The notes beneath the pieces were generated by a model that was not told where the DNA came from, did no database searches, and worked only from the letters and a program-made list of their open reading frames with translations. Below are positions 14,457 through 22,055 of a DNA stretch of 50,107 nucleotides, in pieces (position 1 is the first letter of the stretch; every line of letters starts with the position of its first letter). Source of the DNA: Halorubrum halodurans (GTDB taxonomy: Archaea > Halobacteriota > Halobacteria > Halobacteriales > Haloferacaceae); the NCBI RefSeq assembly GCF_002252985.1, contig NZ_NHPJ01000082.1, positions 1 through 50,107 on the forward strand, read 5' to 3'. Both the position numbers and the translations under genes were made by a program.

Positions 14457-14666
14457 CTAAGACTGATAGTAATATTCAAAGCTCAGAATATAACTAAAGG
14501 TGTTGGGAAAGACAATTCCAGCCGGTGAGACGCTGTTCATCGTGAAACCAGGCGATTAGAAACGCTAAAATTGGTGTTTTCGGCGTTTTGTCGAGGTGTA
14601 CGAGCGAAATTCGACCGCAGATCACGGCTAGATCGTATTACTGTGAGTATTAGCTAAAGACGGATG
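14444..14666 (+). mobile_element. 223-bp MITE with ~26-bp terminal inverted repeats
   Basis: The left end CATTCGTCTTTAGCTAAGAC and the reverse complement of the right end, CATCCGTCTTTAGCTAATAC, match in 18 of 20 positions, and the similarity continues for about 6 more bases. Bases 14448-14460 and 14650-14662 are perfect inverted copies. The element is flanked by a perfect 11-bp direct repeat CTCATGGCCGC (14433-14443 and 14667-14677), the target duplication. It encodes no protein. The 11-bp duplication and terminal sequence look like ISH8/IS4-family ends as I remember them, so a MITE mobilised by such a transposase is likely. Confidence 0.85.
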
Positions 14667-14915
14667 CTCATGGCCGCATTCAAAGAGACGTATACGGTCA
14701 CCGACGCGGACGCCGCAGTCCACTACGAGACGACGCTATCTGAGGTTGTCTCGTACGCACGCCATCAGACCGATCGGCCAACGAGGCCCGCTGGCTGGGT
14801 TGCGCTGAGAAAGGCATCGTTTGACCACCGTTCTATAGCCACTCAGCCCACCAAGATGATTCCTGGCGTCCGGTTGCGGTACACGCCACCTGCACGAGCA
14901 GGGTTGTTTGATTAG
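14667..14915 (+). pseudogene. severed C-terminal end of the gene at 12657-14456
   Basis: Removing the MITE and one copy of the duplication makes the frame continue without interruption: ...DELMA then AFKETYTVTDADAAVHYETT, LSEVVSYARHQTDRPTRPAG and on to TAG at 14913-14915. The segment matches the corresponding region of gene 3 (FAAFFDQFIVARDGPQLTYD, ETFATWFEGHSQYDAP), which confirms it as the missing domain. An ATG at 14664-14666, donated by the element end, and one inside the duplication could restart translation, but no promoter is seen. The last ~20 residues may not be native. Confidence 0.75.
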
Positions 14916-14954
14916 TTCTTGACAGAAAGGTGGCCGTGACATGATCTCCGCATT

Positions 14955-15014
14955 TTCGAGGTGGAGCCCCCGACCTCAAGGAGCGAACGGAGTGAGCGAG
15001 TAGGTCGGGGAGGA
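14955..15014 (+). repeat. IS200/IS605-type right-end remnant with long hairpin
   Basis: TTCGAGGTGGAGCCCCCGAC then CTCAAGGAGCGAAC ... GAGCGAGTAGGTCGGGGAGGA forms a hairpin with a 9-bp perfect stem (14968-14976 with 15002-15010). It includes an internal smaller stem (CTCA/TGAG). This is the common form of haloarchaeal IS1341/IS605 right ends. No transposase or tnpB is left upstream; the DNA before it belongs to the severed nuclease-fold gene. Confidence 0.55.
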
Positions 15015-15078
15015 AACGGACATGGGACGACACAACCGCCACACTGCGACCGACCGACTCCTGAGCTTATTAGGTATA

Positions 15079-15110
15079 GCCACAGTATAATATATGGTAT
15101 ATATAGTAAT
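15079..15110 (+). promoter_or_regulatory. AT-rich promoter of the HTH-nucleotidyltransferase gene
   Basis: The run cacagtataatatatggtatatatagtaat is strongly AT-rich and holds TATA elements ending about 25 bases before the ATG at 15128. It includes a near-palindrome around ATATACCATATAT when read on the other strand, a possible operator for the helix-turn-helix of the gene product. Confidence 0.4.
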
Positions 15111-15127
15111 GAGCCATAGCATGGCAC

Positions 15128-15823
15128 ATGAGCCGTGAAACGGAATCAAACGCCACACAGGGTGTGTCCATATCCGTTCCAATACCCGCCGCAGACACGG
15201 ATTTATTCAAAAGCAAGGCAACGAACGACATTTTGCTATTTTTAACCAACCATCGATTCAATCAGTTCTCACAGCGCGAAGTGGCAGACCAGATTGGCCA
15301 TTCCCAACAGACGGTTCGGAGAGCAATCAAAACCCTCATAGAGAACGGATTAGTGGTCGAATCGCCCGAGGGTAATCAACGGCTCGTTCAGATCAACCGA
15401 GAGCGACTCGCTATTCCGGACGACCCTCTCCTCCGAATACCGCAACCAGAATTCCAGAAGCCCGTGAAGGCTGCCGTCGACGAACTCACCGGCTGTCTCG
15501 ACGGCCTCATCGGGATCGTTCTGTACGGGAGTGTGGCGCGTGGCGAAGCCGATCGGCGCAGCGACATTGACCTCTGGGTGCTCACGACGAAGGATCGAGG
15601 CCCAAACCAACGAGAGGCGAACGGTGTTAGTCACGACCTCGAAGATGTCGAGTTCGACGGGAACAGATATGCTTACGACATCGACGTTGAGGCGGTCCAC
15701 GCGATTCCCACGTATACTGAAGACATCCGGGAAATCATCGTATCAGGTATCGCGATCTACAGCACTAACAAATTTGAGATGGTCGAAAATTTACTCCTGA
15801 GTGAGGGTAATAGCGATGAGTGA
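15128..15823 (+). CDS. winged-helix / MNT nucleotidyltransferase fusion (antitoxin-like)
   Basis: In this 231-residue protein, residues ~25-90 are a winged helix (ATNDILLFLTNHRFNQFSQR, HSQQTVRRAIKTLIENGLVV). Residues ~110-215 are an NTase domain with GIVLYGSVARGEADRRSDID (GS-x-A-R-G, D-x-D) and a third acid in YDIDVEAV. It combines DNA binding with the MntA-type NTase in one protein and would silence a HEPN toxin and repress its own operon. The downstream HEPN gene overlaps as ATGAGTGA but is frameshifted and cut. AT-rich DNA just upstream supplies the promoter. The NTase looks intact. Confidence 0.8.
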   Translation: MSRETESNATQGVSISVPIPAADTDLFKSKATNDILLFLTNHRFNQFSQREVADQIGHSQQTVRRAIKTLIENGLVVESPEGNQRLVQINRERLAIPDDPLLRIPQPEFQKPVKAAVDELTGCLDGLIGIVLYGSVARGEADRRSDIDLWVLTTKDRGPNQREANGVSHDLEDVEFDGNRYAYDIDVEAVHAIPTYTEDIREIIVSGIAIYSTNKFEMVENLLLSEGNSDE

Positions 15824-15890
15824 AGCAGCTCCTCGGCTCAATCGGATCGTCGGAGTTCCTACGGTACACGCGCCAGCTAGTGATCGCGTA
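15816..15890 (+). pseudogene. frameshifted N-terminal fragment of a HEPN toxin
   Basis: ATG at 15816 overlaps the nucleotidyltransferase stop. The first 12 codons read MSEAAPRLNRIV. After one extra G (about 15852) the sequence continues in another frame as EFLRYTRQLVIA and then TAG at 15888-15890. Together this is the usual N-terminus of haloarchaeal HEPN proteins paired with such NTases. The remainder, with the catalytic RxxxxH, is missing. The region from here to the glmU-like gene at 16048 shows no further gene. Confidence 0.65.
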
Positions 15891-16047
15891 GCAATACGAT
15901 ATACCCACCCCACCGCTTCCGCTGTTCGCACGGAGGAACACACTGTCACCGGCGCACACGATGGCCGCCTGATGGATCCAGACGTTCCTGTTCGTTCGAA
16001 TCCTGCGCAGCCAAATTGCTAAGACCCCATCTCCATTCACTCAAGGT

Positions 16048-17205
16048 ATGAAAGCAGTCATGCTCGCCGCGGGCAAAGGCGAACGCCTCTGGCCGCTCAC
16101 CGAACATCGTCCGAAACCGATGCTCCCTGTGGCGAATCGCCCACTCCTTGAACACATTCTCGAGACACTCGAAGCTGCTTGTATCGACGAGGTCATCCTC
16201 GTTGTCGGATCGAATCGTGAGCGCGTTCAAGACCACTTCGGCGACGGCCACGATCGTGACCTCGATATCACCTACGTCACTCAATCCAGACAGCTCGGCA
16301 CGGGGCATGCACTGCTTCAAGCTGAAACACACATCGGCGAGTCATTCATTACGCTCAACGGCGATCGGATCATCACCACCGACCTCATCAACGCGGTCCG
16401 GAACCAACACACCACCGCGGATCTCGTTATGGGTGTGACTCGCGTCGAGACGCCAAGCCGCTATGGCGTCGTCGATCTTGATGGCCAGACAGTCACCGAC
16501 ATCACGGAACAACCGCATCCAGATCAGGTCAGATCGACATATATCAACGCCGGTGTGTACGCATTCACACCCGAGATCTTCGGTGCCATCCGCGACACGG
16601 AGAGTCATGGCGAGCAAGCCCTCACCGATGCGCTCACTCCCTTCATCAAGGATCGCCGCCTCCAAGCAGTCCAGTATCGCGGCCGGTGGCTCGACGTGTC
16701 AGTCCCTTGGGATCTCCTCGCCGTCAACAACGCGCTCAACTCGGCTCAAGAATCTTCATCGACACCTACCACTACCACCGTCGATGAATCCGCGGTCGTG
16801 GCTGACACGGCGATTCTCGGCGCCGGCACAACCGTTCATCCACAGGCCGCCGTGCTCCAGCGTACCACCGTCGGCGACAACGTCCGTGTTGGACCCGGCG
16901 CGATCGTCGAGAATGCGATCCTATTGTCTGACGTGTCTATCGAGGCTGGTGCGGTAGTCACAGACTGTATTATCGGTGCCAACACGACCATCGGGCCGAA
17001 TACCACCATCGAGAGCGGCACGAGAGATGTCGTGCTAAACGGGAGTGTCTACGACGACGTGTCGTTTGGGGGACTCATCGGAGACAACGTCTCAATTGGT
17101 GGGAACGTCACTCTCGCTCCTGGAACACTCATCGGAAACGAGGTCACCATTGAGGGTGGAACGCGTGTCTCGGGGCGGATCGCTGACGATACGCATGTCA
17201 CGTGA
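16048..17205 (+). CDS. glmU: GlmU-like sugar-1-phosphate nucleotidylyltransferase/acetyltransferase
   Basis: In this 385-residue protein, residues 1-230 form a nucleotidyltransferase with the signature LAAGKGERLWPLTEHRPKPM, the uridine-binding QLGTGHALLQAE near 93, the acidic metal site NGDRI near 112 and a product-binding NAGVY near 172. Residues ~250-385 are a left-handed beta-helix made of hexapeptide repeats (VVADTAILGAGTTVHPQAAV, TTIGPNTTIESGT), as in acetyltransferases. Archaeal proteins of this type make UDP-GlcNAc from GlcN-1-P or activate glucose-1-P; the choice cannot be read with certainty. It converges on glmS with only 10 bp between stops, so both belong to amino-sugar synthesis for glycans of surface proteins. 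Confidence 0.85.
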   Translation: MKAVMLAAGKGERLWPLTEHRPKPMLPVANRPLLEHILETLEAACIDEVILVVGSNRERVQDHFGDGHDRDLDITYVTQSRQLGTGHALLQAETHIGESFITLNGDRIITTDLINAVRNQHTTADLVMGVTRVETPSRYGVVDLDGQTVTDITEQPHPDQVRSTYINAGVYAFTPEIFGAIRDTESHGEQALTDALTPFIKDRRLQAVQYRGRWLDVSVPWDLLAVNNALNSAQESSSTPTTTTVDESAVVADTAILGAGTTVHPQAAVLQRTTVGDNVRVGPGAIVENAILLSDVSIEAGAVVTDCIIGANTTIGPNTTIESGTRDVVLNGSVYDDVSFGGLIGDNVSIGGNVTLAPGTLIGNEVTIEGGTRVSGRIADDTHVT

Positions 17206-17215
17206 ACAGAACCCG

Positions 17216-19018
17216 CTACTCAACAGTGACGCTTTTCGCCAGATTCCGGGGTTTATCGATCGGTCTCTCCTTCTCGTTCGCGACGTGATATGCGAACAGC
17301 TGGAGTGCCACGTTGGCGGCGACGGGCTCCATGAGTCCACACTCAGGGATTTCAAACGTCAGATCTAGATCGGGGTCTACGTCCGGTGACCCGGTCAGCC
17401 CGATCGTAGGCGCGCCGCGTGAGGCTACCTCCGTGATGTTGTGTTGTGTCTTCTCGGCGTTCGTCCCCGCAGTCAACAACGCGATAACAGGGGTATCTGG
17501 TGTCACGAGTGCGAGGGGGCCATGCTTGAGTTCGCCAGCAGGGAATCCCTCCGCGTGGTCGTAAGCGATCTCTTTGAGTTTGAGCGCACTCTCGATCGCC
17601 ACGGGGTAGCCAGCCTGACGCCCAATATAAAAGAAGGCGTCACTGTCGGCATACTGTTGGGCCGCCCGTTTGATCGTGGATTCCTGATCGAGAATCTGTT
17701 GGACAGCTCCTGGGAGGTCCTGAATGCTGTTCAACAACGCATCGACAGTCTGGCCCGTGAGGCTACCTCGGATCATGCCGAGATGTACCGTCAGGAGCGT
17801 CGCCGTGGCCACCTGCGAGACGAACGTCTTCGTCGCGGCGACGCCGATCTCGGGGCCAGCCCGGATGAATATCGTGTCATCGACTTCGCGAGTGACCGTC
17901 GACCCGAGCGTGTTGGTGAGCGCCAGACTCCGGGCGCCCGCGCGGTTCGCCTCGCGCAACGCAGAGAGCGTGTCGGCCGTCTCGCCACTCTGGGTGATCG
18001 CCAGCACGAGCGTACGCCACGGATCCCGATCGCCTGTGAACTCATACTCACTTGCGATGTGGACCGTTACGCGAATGTCCGCGTGGGTCTCGAGCAGCTC
18101 TTTGGCATAGAGCCCGGCGTGATACGATGTCCCACACGCAATGATCTGGATCTCTTCGAGTGAGTGTAGATACTCTTCTGGAAGCCCCACATCGAGTTCA
18201 ACCTCCGTTCCCAGATCATCGATCCGCCCTGAGATGGCCTGACGGAGTGCGCGCGGCTGCTCGTGGATCTCTTTGAGCATGTAGTGGTCATAGCCACTCT
18301 TTCCAGCCGCCTCGGCGTCCCACTCAAGCGTCTCCGTCTCGCGGGTGACGCGTTCGCCGTCATTATAGATGGTCACTGAATCCGTGGTTAGATGCGCAAT
18401 GTCGCCCGATTCGAGATACGTAACCCGGTTGGTATGCTCGATGAAGGCCGTGGCGTCACTGCCGATGAAGGTGGTCTCATCGCCGTGGCCGAGCAACAAC
18501 GGGCTATCCTCGCGGGCAACGACGATTCCGTCATGGCCGGCCGCTGTGACCGCGATCGCAAAGCTGCCCTCGAGTTGTGCCGTGGTCCGTTGGACCGCAG
18601 CCACAAGCGAGGCGCCATCGGCGAGTCGATCTTCGATGAGATGAGGAATGACTTCCGTGTCAGTCGCACTCTCGAAGATATGTCGGGGCTGTAGTTCCGA
18701 TTTGAGCGCGTCGTAGTTGTCGATGATCCCGTTGTGGACGACAGCCACCTCACCGGTACAGTCGGTGTGGGGGTGCGCGTTCGTTTCGGTGGGCTCACCA
18801 TGGGTGCTCCACCGGGTATGGCCAATGCCGACCGTGGCAGCAGCGGCATGCGGCGCCGTCAGATCATCCACCTCGCCTTCGGTTTTTTCGATGGTGAGAT
18901 CGTCTCCCGCAAGCGCGATACCTGCTGAATCATATCCCCGGTACTCGAGGTTTTTGAGTCCGTCATGGACGATCCGACCGGTATCCTCTGCTCCGATGTA
19001 GCCCGTGATCCCACACAT
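17216..19018 (-). CDS. glmS: glutamine--fructose-6-phosphate aminotransferase
   Basis: The 600-residue protein starts at the ATG that exposes Cys2 (MCGITGYIGAEDTG), the N-terminal nucleophile of the glutaminase domain; an upstream in-frame ATG is discarded for that reason. Residues 1-~215 are the class II glutamine amidotransferase (IGHTRWSTHG, HNGIIDNY). Two SIS sugar-isomerase domains follow (IIACGTSYHAGLYAKELLE, ITQSGETADTLSALREA; later FFYIGRQAGYPVAIESALKL, KEIAYDHAEGFPAGELKHGP). It ends DKPRNLAKSVTVE, the canonical tail closing the active site. It makes glucosamine-6-phosphate from fructose-6-phosphate and glutamine, the first step to UDP-GlcNAc. It is convergent with the glmU-like gene. 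Confidence 0.95.
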   Translation of the reverse strand: MCGITGYIGAEDTGRIVHDGLKNLEYRGYDSAGIALAGDDLTIEKTEGEVDDLTAPHAAAATVGIGHTRWSTHGEPTETNAHPHTDCTGEVAVVHNGIIDNYDALKSELQPRHIFESATDTEVIPHLIEDRLADGASLVAAVQRTTAQLEGSFAIAVTAAGHDGIVVAREDSPLLLGHGDETTFIGSDATAFIEHTNRVTYLESGDIAHLTTDSVTIYNDGERVTRETETLEWDAEAAGKSGYDHYMLKEIHEQPRALRQAISGRIDDLGTEVELDVGLPEEYLHSLEEIQIIACGTSYHAGLYAKELLETHADIRVTVHIASEYEFTGDRDPWRTLVLAITQSGETADTLSALREANRAGARSLALTNTLGSTVTREVDDTIFIRAGPEIGVAATKTFVSQVATATLLTVHLGMIRGSLTGQTVDALLNSIQDLPGAVQQILDQESTIKRAAQQYADSDAFFYIGRQAGYPVAIESALKLKEIAYDHAEGFPAGELKHGPLALVTPDTPVIALLTAGTNAEKTQHNITEVASRGAPTIGLTGSPDVDPDLDLTFEIPECGLMEPVAANVALQLFAYHVANEKERPIDKPRNLAKSVTVE

Positions 19019-19087
19019 AGTTAGCTGGAAGACATATCTGTAGAAGTGAACTTGAATCATTGGGTTGGCACGGGATCTCACAGGGTG

Positions 19088-19122
19088 ACGAGGAGGAAGC
19101 CAACGACTTCAGCCGTGGGAGG
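19088..19122 (+). repeat. IS200/IS605-type right-end remnant
   Basis: GACGAGGAGGAAGCCAACGA then CTTCAGCCGTGGGAGGAA matches the right-end hairpin at 5304-5341 except for stem mismatches (CCAACGA against CCGTGGG). It lies upstream of glmS and directly next to a fragment of a zinc-finger gene. Decayed, with no transposase. Confidence 0.5.
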
Positions 19123-19127
19123 AACCC

Positions 19128-19193
19128 GACAGTCGTGGAGATGGAGACGCGAGAGTGTCGAACGACTCTCCACGATCGTCGCATTCGTGAGTT
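19128..19193 (-). pseudogene. 5' fragment of a zinc-finger gene related to 4172-5167
   Basis: Minus-strand translation reads HECDDRGESFDTL and then, after a one-base shift, the RLHLHDC region, matching HECDDCGASFETLTRLRLHD of the intact gene at 4172-5167. At DNA level about three quarters of the 66 bases agree. One zinc-ligand Cys has become Arg and a base is missing, so the fragment is dead. It adjoins an IS605-type end, as does the intact gene. Confidence 0.6.
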
Positions 19194-19222
19194 TTTATCT
19201 TACATTGATATTTTTTCCATCC

Positions 19223-19291
19223 CTCTGAAAGCGGGAAAACTGCCGATTGCTCTCTGAAGCGGGGGTTCGCCCGAAAAACCCTGAAAGCGCC
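19223..19291 (+). repeat. three spaced copies of a CTGAAAGCG-like motif
   Basis: CTCTGAAAGCGGG (19223), CTCTGAAGCGGGG (19252) and CCTGAAAGCGC (19280) occur at spacings of about 29 and 27 bases, upstream of the mini zinc-protein gene. No gene lies between 19194 and 19390. Possibly regulatory, possibly a decayed repeat. Confidence 0.25.
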
Positions 19292-19390
19292 CCTCGAGCA
19301 GATACTCGTCGCCGGTCCACATATAACTATATTGAAATTATTCGAGTTCCTATAAAAAGTTTGTTAAGAGATTCTGATAGAATCCTCTGT

Positions 19391-19543
19391 ATGCCCCTCC
19401 CGCCGGCGTGTCCCAGATGTGGCGATACCGACATCGATATCGTCACCGTTCCCCCGACAGATCATGGGTACGAAGGGTGGGAGACAGCAATCGAGTGTGA
19501 TGACTGTGACGAACGTGTCTTCGCCCGTGAACTTGATGAATAA
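19391..19543 (+). CDS. 50-residue zinc-ribbon-like mini protein
   Basis: The product from ATG 19391 begins MPLPPACPRCGDTDIDIVTV and ends with ECDDCDERVFARELDE. Two Cys-x2-Cys knuckles (7/10 and ~38/41) about 28 residues apart form a zinc-ribbon pattern with WET in the middle. A longer in-frame start exists but adds a non-acidic, Arg-rich stretch, so I prefer 19391. A relative of the same length lies at 25411-25557. Haloarchaea have many such uncharacterised mini zinc proteins. Function unknown; TATA-like sequence (ataactatat) lies upstream around 19323-19332. Confidence 0.65.
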   Translation: MPLPPACPRCGDTDIDIVTVPPTDHGYEGWETAIECDDCDERVFARELDE

Positions 19544-19608
19544 AGTTTCTTGCTGCCATCGATGGAGTGGAGTCCGGCAACATCTTGGATACTAGTTGGA
19601 CTGTCTCA

Positions 19609-20838
19609 CTACCACTGTAGTCCCTCTTCTGGAGACAACAACGCGATCTGCCAGCCGGCTAGCAACGACCCAACCAGACTCATCGGAACCGCGATCGCGA
19701 GCCCAGCACCGAGTAACCACTGTGGCGTCCGGACCACGTCCTCAAAGCCGACGAGAGTAGCTGCAGCGAAATTAAGCAGTTCGACAAGCGGCAGCGTGGC
19801 GGCCACCCCGACGATACCCCCGAGAACGCCAAGTACCAACGCCTGTATGAGAACCACGCCGACGAGCGTCGAAGTCCGTGAGCCAAGCGCTTTGAGTGCC
19901 GCAAGCTCCTGTCGTTGTTGATATACCACCGACACCATGAGATTTGCCGTGAGCGTGAGCCCCGCAAGCACGCCGAGCACGACGAGACTCCCCCCACTTG
20001 CGAGCAAGACGGCCTGCCGTTCGAGCGTGGCTTCCAACTGCTCGCTGTTCGTTCGCACCGTATACTCGGGATACTCGGCTTCAATCGCGCTCGCAACGGT
20101 CTCCGGAGAGGCATCTGCGTGGAGACTCACCGTGATGAGCGAGGCCCGATCAGTTGCGGTGGTGCCCGTGACCTCTTGGAGCTCGCTCAGATGAAGCGTC
20201 ACGGACGGCGTTCCAAGAAAGCGTGAAAACGTCGGCGAGACGCCGACGATCTCGAACTGGTTGGCTCGGGCTGCGGAGATCGTCCCGCCGACATAGATGG
20301 TATCTCCAACGCCGACATCAAGCAGCTCGGCAGTCCGCGGATCGATAATGATCTCGTGGGTCATCGGACCAGTGTAGGTCCCGTTCGCATAGTGGACGTC
20401 ACCGTGTTCAAATTGTGTCCCGTTCGTGATCTCCACGGCAGGCCCGACGCCGGATCCGACCCCAACGATCGTCTCCCATTCGTCACCGGTCGGGCTCACA
20501 TACACGGTTTGGTAGGCCATCGGCACCGCCGCCCTCACGTCCGCACGCGAGTCGATCGAGGCCGCAACCGAATGCGCATCGACGACAGTGTTCTCAAAGC
20601 CCCCAACAGTCCCCGGCGCAAGCTGGACTGGCCCACCAGTAACCCACAGGTCGCGGCCGGACGCATCGAACTGCTCTTGGCCGGTTTCGACGACGCCAAG
20701 CCCCACCCCGCCAAGCAGCGTGACTGACAACACCGCCAGCGCGATCCCGATGATCGCCAACAGCGTTCGGGTGCGGTGATGTCGCAACTGTGTCAGCCCA
20801 ATACCGGTGACCGCTCGCAGGCGCGACACCCCACGCAT
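19609..20838 (-). CDS. ABC transporter permease, FtsX/MacB type (last gene of operon)
   Basis: This 409-residue membrane protein has one N-terminal hydrophobic segment (LLAIIGIALAVLSVTLLGGV, about residues 27-47), a large extracellular domain of about 210 residues, and three C-terminal segments: LASGGSLVVLGVLAGLTLTA, LVGVVLIQALVLGVLGGIVG and WLLGAGLAIAVPMSLVGSLL. This is the MacB/FtsX permease layout used by lipoprotein and efflux-type exporters. Its ATG overlaps the stop of the preceding permease (TAATG), so the two are translated together and probably form a heterodimer with the ATPase encoded upstream. Substrate unknown. Confidence 0.85.
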   Translation of the reverse strand: MRGVSRLRAVTGIGLTQLRHHRTRTLLAIIGIALAVLSVTLLGGVGLGVVETGQEQFDASGRDLWVTGGPVQLAPGTVGGFENTVVDAHSVAASIDSRADVRAAVPMAYQTVYVSPTGDEWETIVGVGSGVGPAVEITNGTQFEHGDVHYANGTYTGPMTHEIIIDPRTAELLDVGVGDTIYVGGTISAARANQFEIVGVSPTFSRFLGTPSVTLHLSELQEVTGTTATDRASLITVSLHADASPETVASAIEAEYPEYTVRTNSEQLEATLERQAVLLASGGSLVVLGVLAGLTLTANLMVSVVYQQRQELAALKALGSRTSTLVGVVLIQALVLGVLGGIVGVAATLPLVELLNFAAATLVGFEDVVRTPQWLLGAGLAIAVPMSLVGSLLAGWQIALLSPEEGLQW

Positions 20839-22055
20839 TAGCTCAGCACCTCAAGGTGGTCGGTTCGCGCCGCGATCCAGGCAGGATACGGCGTTGCCAA
20901 CACGCCGATCACGAGCGCGACACCGGGGCCGTACGCGAGCAAGCCGGGATGAAACGCCGCGATCTGGCTGACGGATCCGAAGACGGTCGCCCCGACGTTC
21001 AACGCCTTGAGGCCAGCCACCCCACCGAGTGTGCCCACGACCCCGCCAAGCCCGGCGATGGTAAGCGTCTGTGCGAACACGATGATCATCTGTGAAGACG
21101 TGGATAAGCCAAGCGCTCCTTGGACGGCGATCATCTCGCGGACGGCGATCGTCTCTAACCCGACGAGGGTCGCAACGAACAGCGTGCCGATCGCGACGGT
21201 CGCGATGAGGGCGGCGACGGCGACGGCAACCGGCAAACTAGATGTGGAGAGATCCTCTCCGCCGAGGCCTGCTCGCGTCAACACCTGCGTTTCCGGATAC
21301 GCTGCCTCCAGTGTGGATTCGACGCTTGGATCGTTCGTACTGACGAGGATCTGATCAGCTGAATCTTGGCTTGCGGTGTTCGTCAGGCTCTGAAGCTCAC
21401 TCGTGTGGACTACAATCAGTGGAACGGGACCTACGCCACCGGAGAGATCGCCGTCTGCGATGGCGGTCGTCGTGAATGTCTGATTCGGCTCTGCTCGGGC
21501 GGGACGGATGGTATCACCCTGCTCGACGCCCACGATCTCGGCGGCGGCACTACTCACGATCGCTTCACCGGTCCAGGGGCCAGTATACTCGCCGTCGGCG
21601 TAATGCGGATCTCCCGGCGTGAGTTGGTCGGTCGGCAGCCCCAACAGACGCTCGCCACTCTCCGGTGGAATCACGCCCGCCGCAAGGACGTACTCACGTG
21701 TCGATCCCGTGTCGATCTGGAGAATCTGGAGTTCAACCGGCGTGGCGAACGTCACTCGCTCATCAGCCTGGAGGCGTGCTGTCGTCTCATGGACGGCACC
21801 AAGTTGGGGGCCTTCCACGGAGACGGCGACACTGCTGACCGATCCGCCGTCGGGAACGATCCAGTAATCCACGTCATCACCTTGGATCGTCGATCCGCCA
21901 GCCAGATTGACGGCGACGCCAGTCACGCTGATCATCAACGCCACGGCGAGTGCCACGCCACAGACGCTCAACAGGAGTCGGCGGCTCTCACCGGTCCGCA
22001 GCCGGCCTACGGTCCGGGTGACACCCAGCCCGAAGAGACTACTGCGTTTGCCCAT
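20838..22055 (-). CDS. ABC transporter permease, FtsX/MacB type
   Basis: From the ATG at 22055 the product is 405 residues and starts MGKRSSLFGLGVTRTVGRLR. The frame is open further upstream, but that part overlaps the ATPase gene and has no coding character. The layout equals the partner permease: TM near 25-48 (LLLSVCGVALAVALMISVTG), a large external domain, then three TM segments (VAVAVAALIATVAIGTLFVA, IIVFAQTLTIAGLGGVVGTL, LLAYGPGVALVIGVLATPYP). It overlaps the ATPase gene by 17 bases. Together with the ATPase and second permease it forms an exporter or mechanotransmission complex. Confidence 0.85.
   Translation of the reverse strand: MGKRSSLFGLGVTRTVGRLRTGESRRLLLSVCGVALAVALMISVTGVAVNLAGGSTIQGDDVDYWIVPDGGSVSSVAVSVEGPQLGAVHETTARLQADERVTFATPVELQILQIDTGSTREYVLAAGVIPPESGERLLGLPTDQLTPGDPHYADGEYTGPWTGEAIVSSAAAEIVGVEQGDTIRPARAEPNQTFTTTAIADGDLSGGVGPVPLIVVHTSELQSLTNTASQDSADQILVSTNDPSVESTLEAAYPETQVLTRAGLGGEDLSTSSLPVAVAVAALIATVAIGTLFVATLVGLETIAVREMIAVQGALGLSTSSQMIIVFAQTLTIAGLGGVVGTLGGVAGLKALNVGATVFGSVSQIAAFHPGLLAYGPGVALVIGVLATPYPAWIAARTDHLEVLS

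Noticed and set aside
15935..16021. tRNA-like T-loop (GTTCGAATC) before the glmU-like gene
   Set aside because: The T stem does not pair and no acceptor, D or anticodon arms can be drawn; no tRNA or att site is supported.
19019..19081. Upstream ATG giving a 621-residue GlmS
   Set aside because: GlmS needs Cys at position 2 after Met removal; only the ATG at 19018 provides it.
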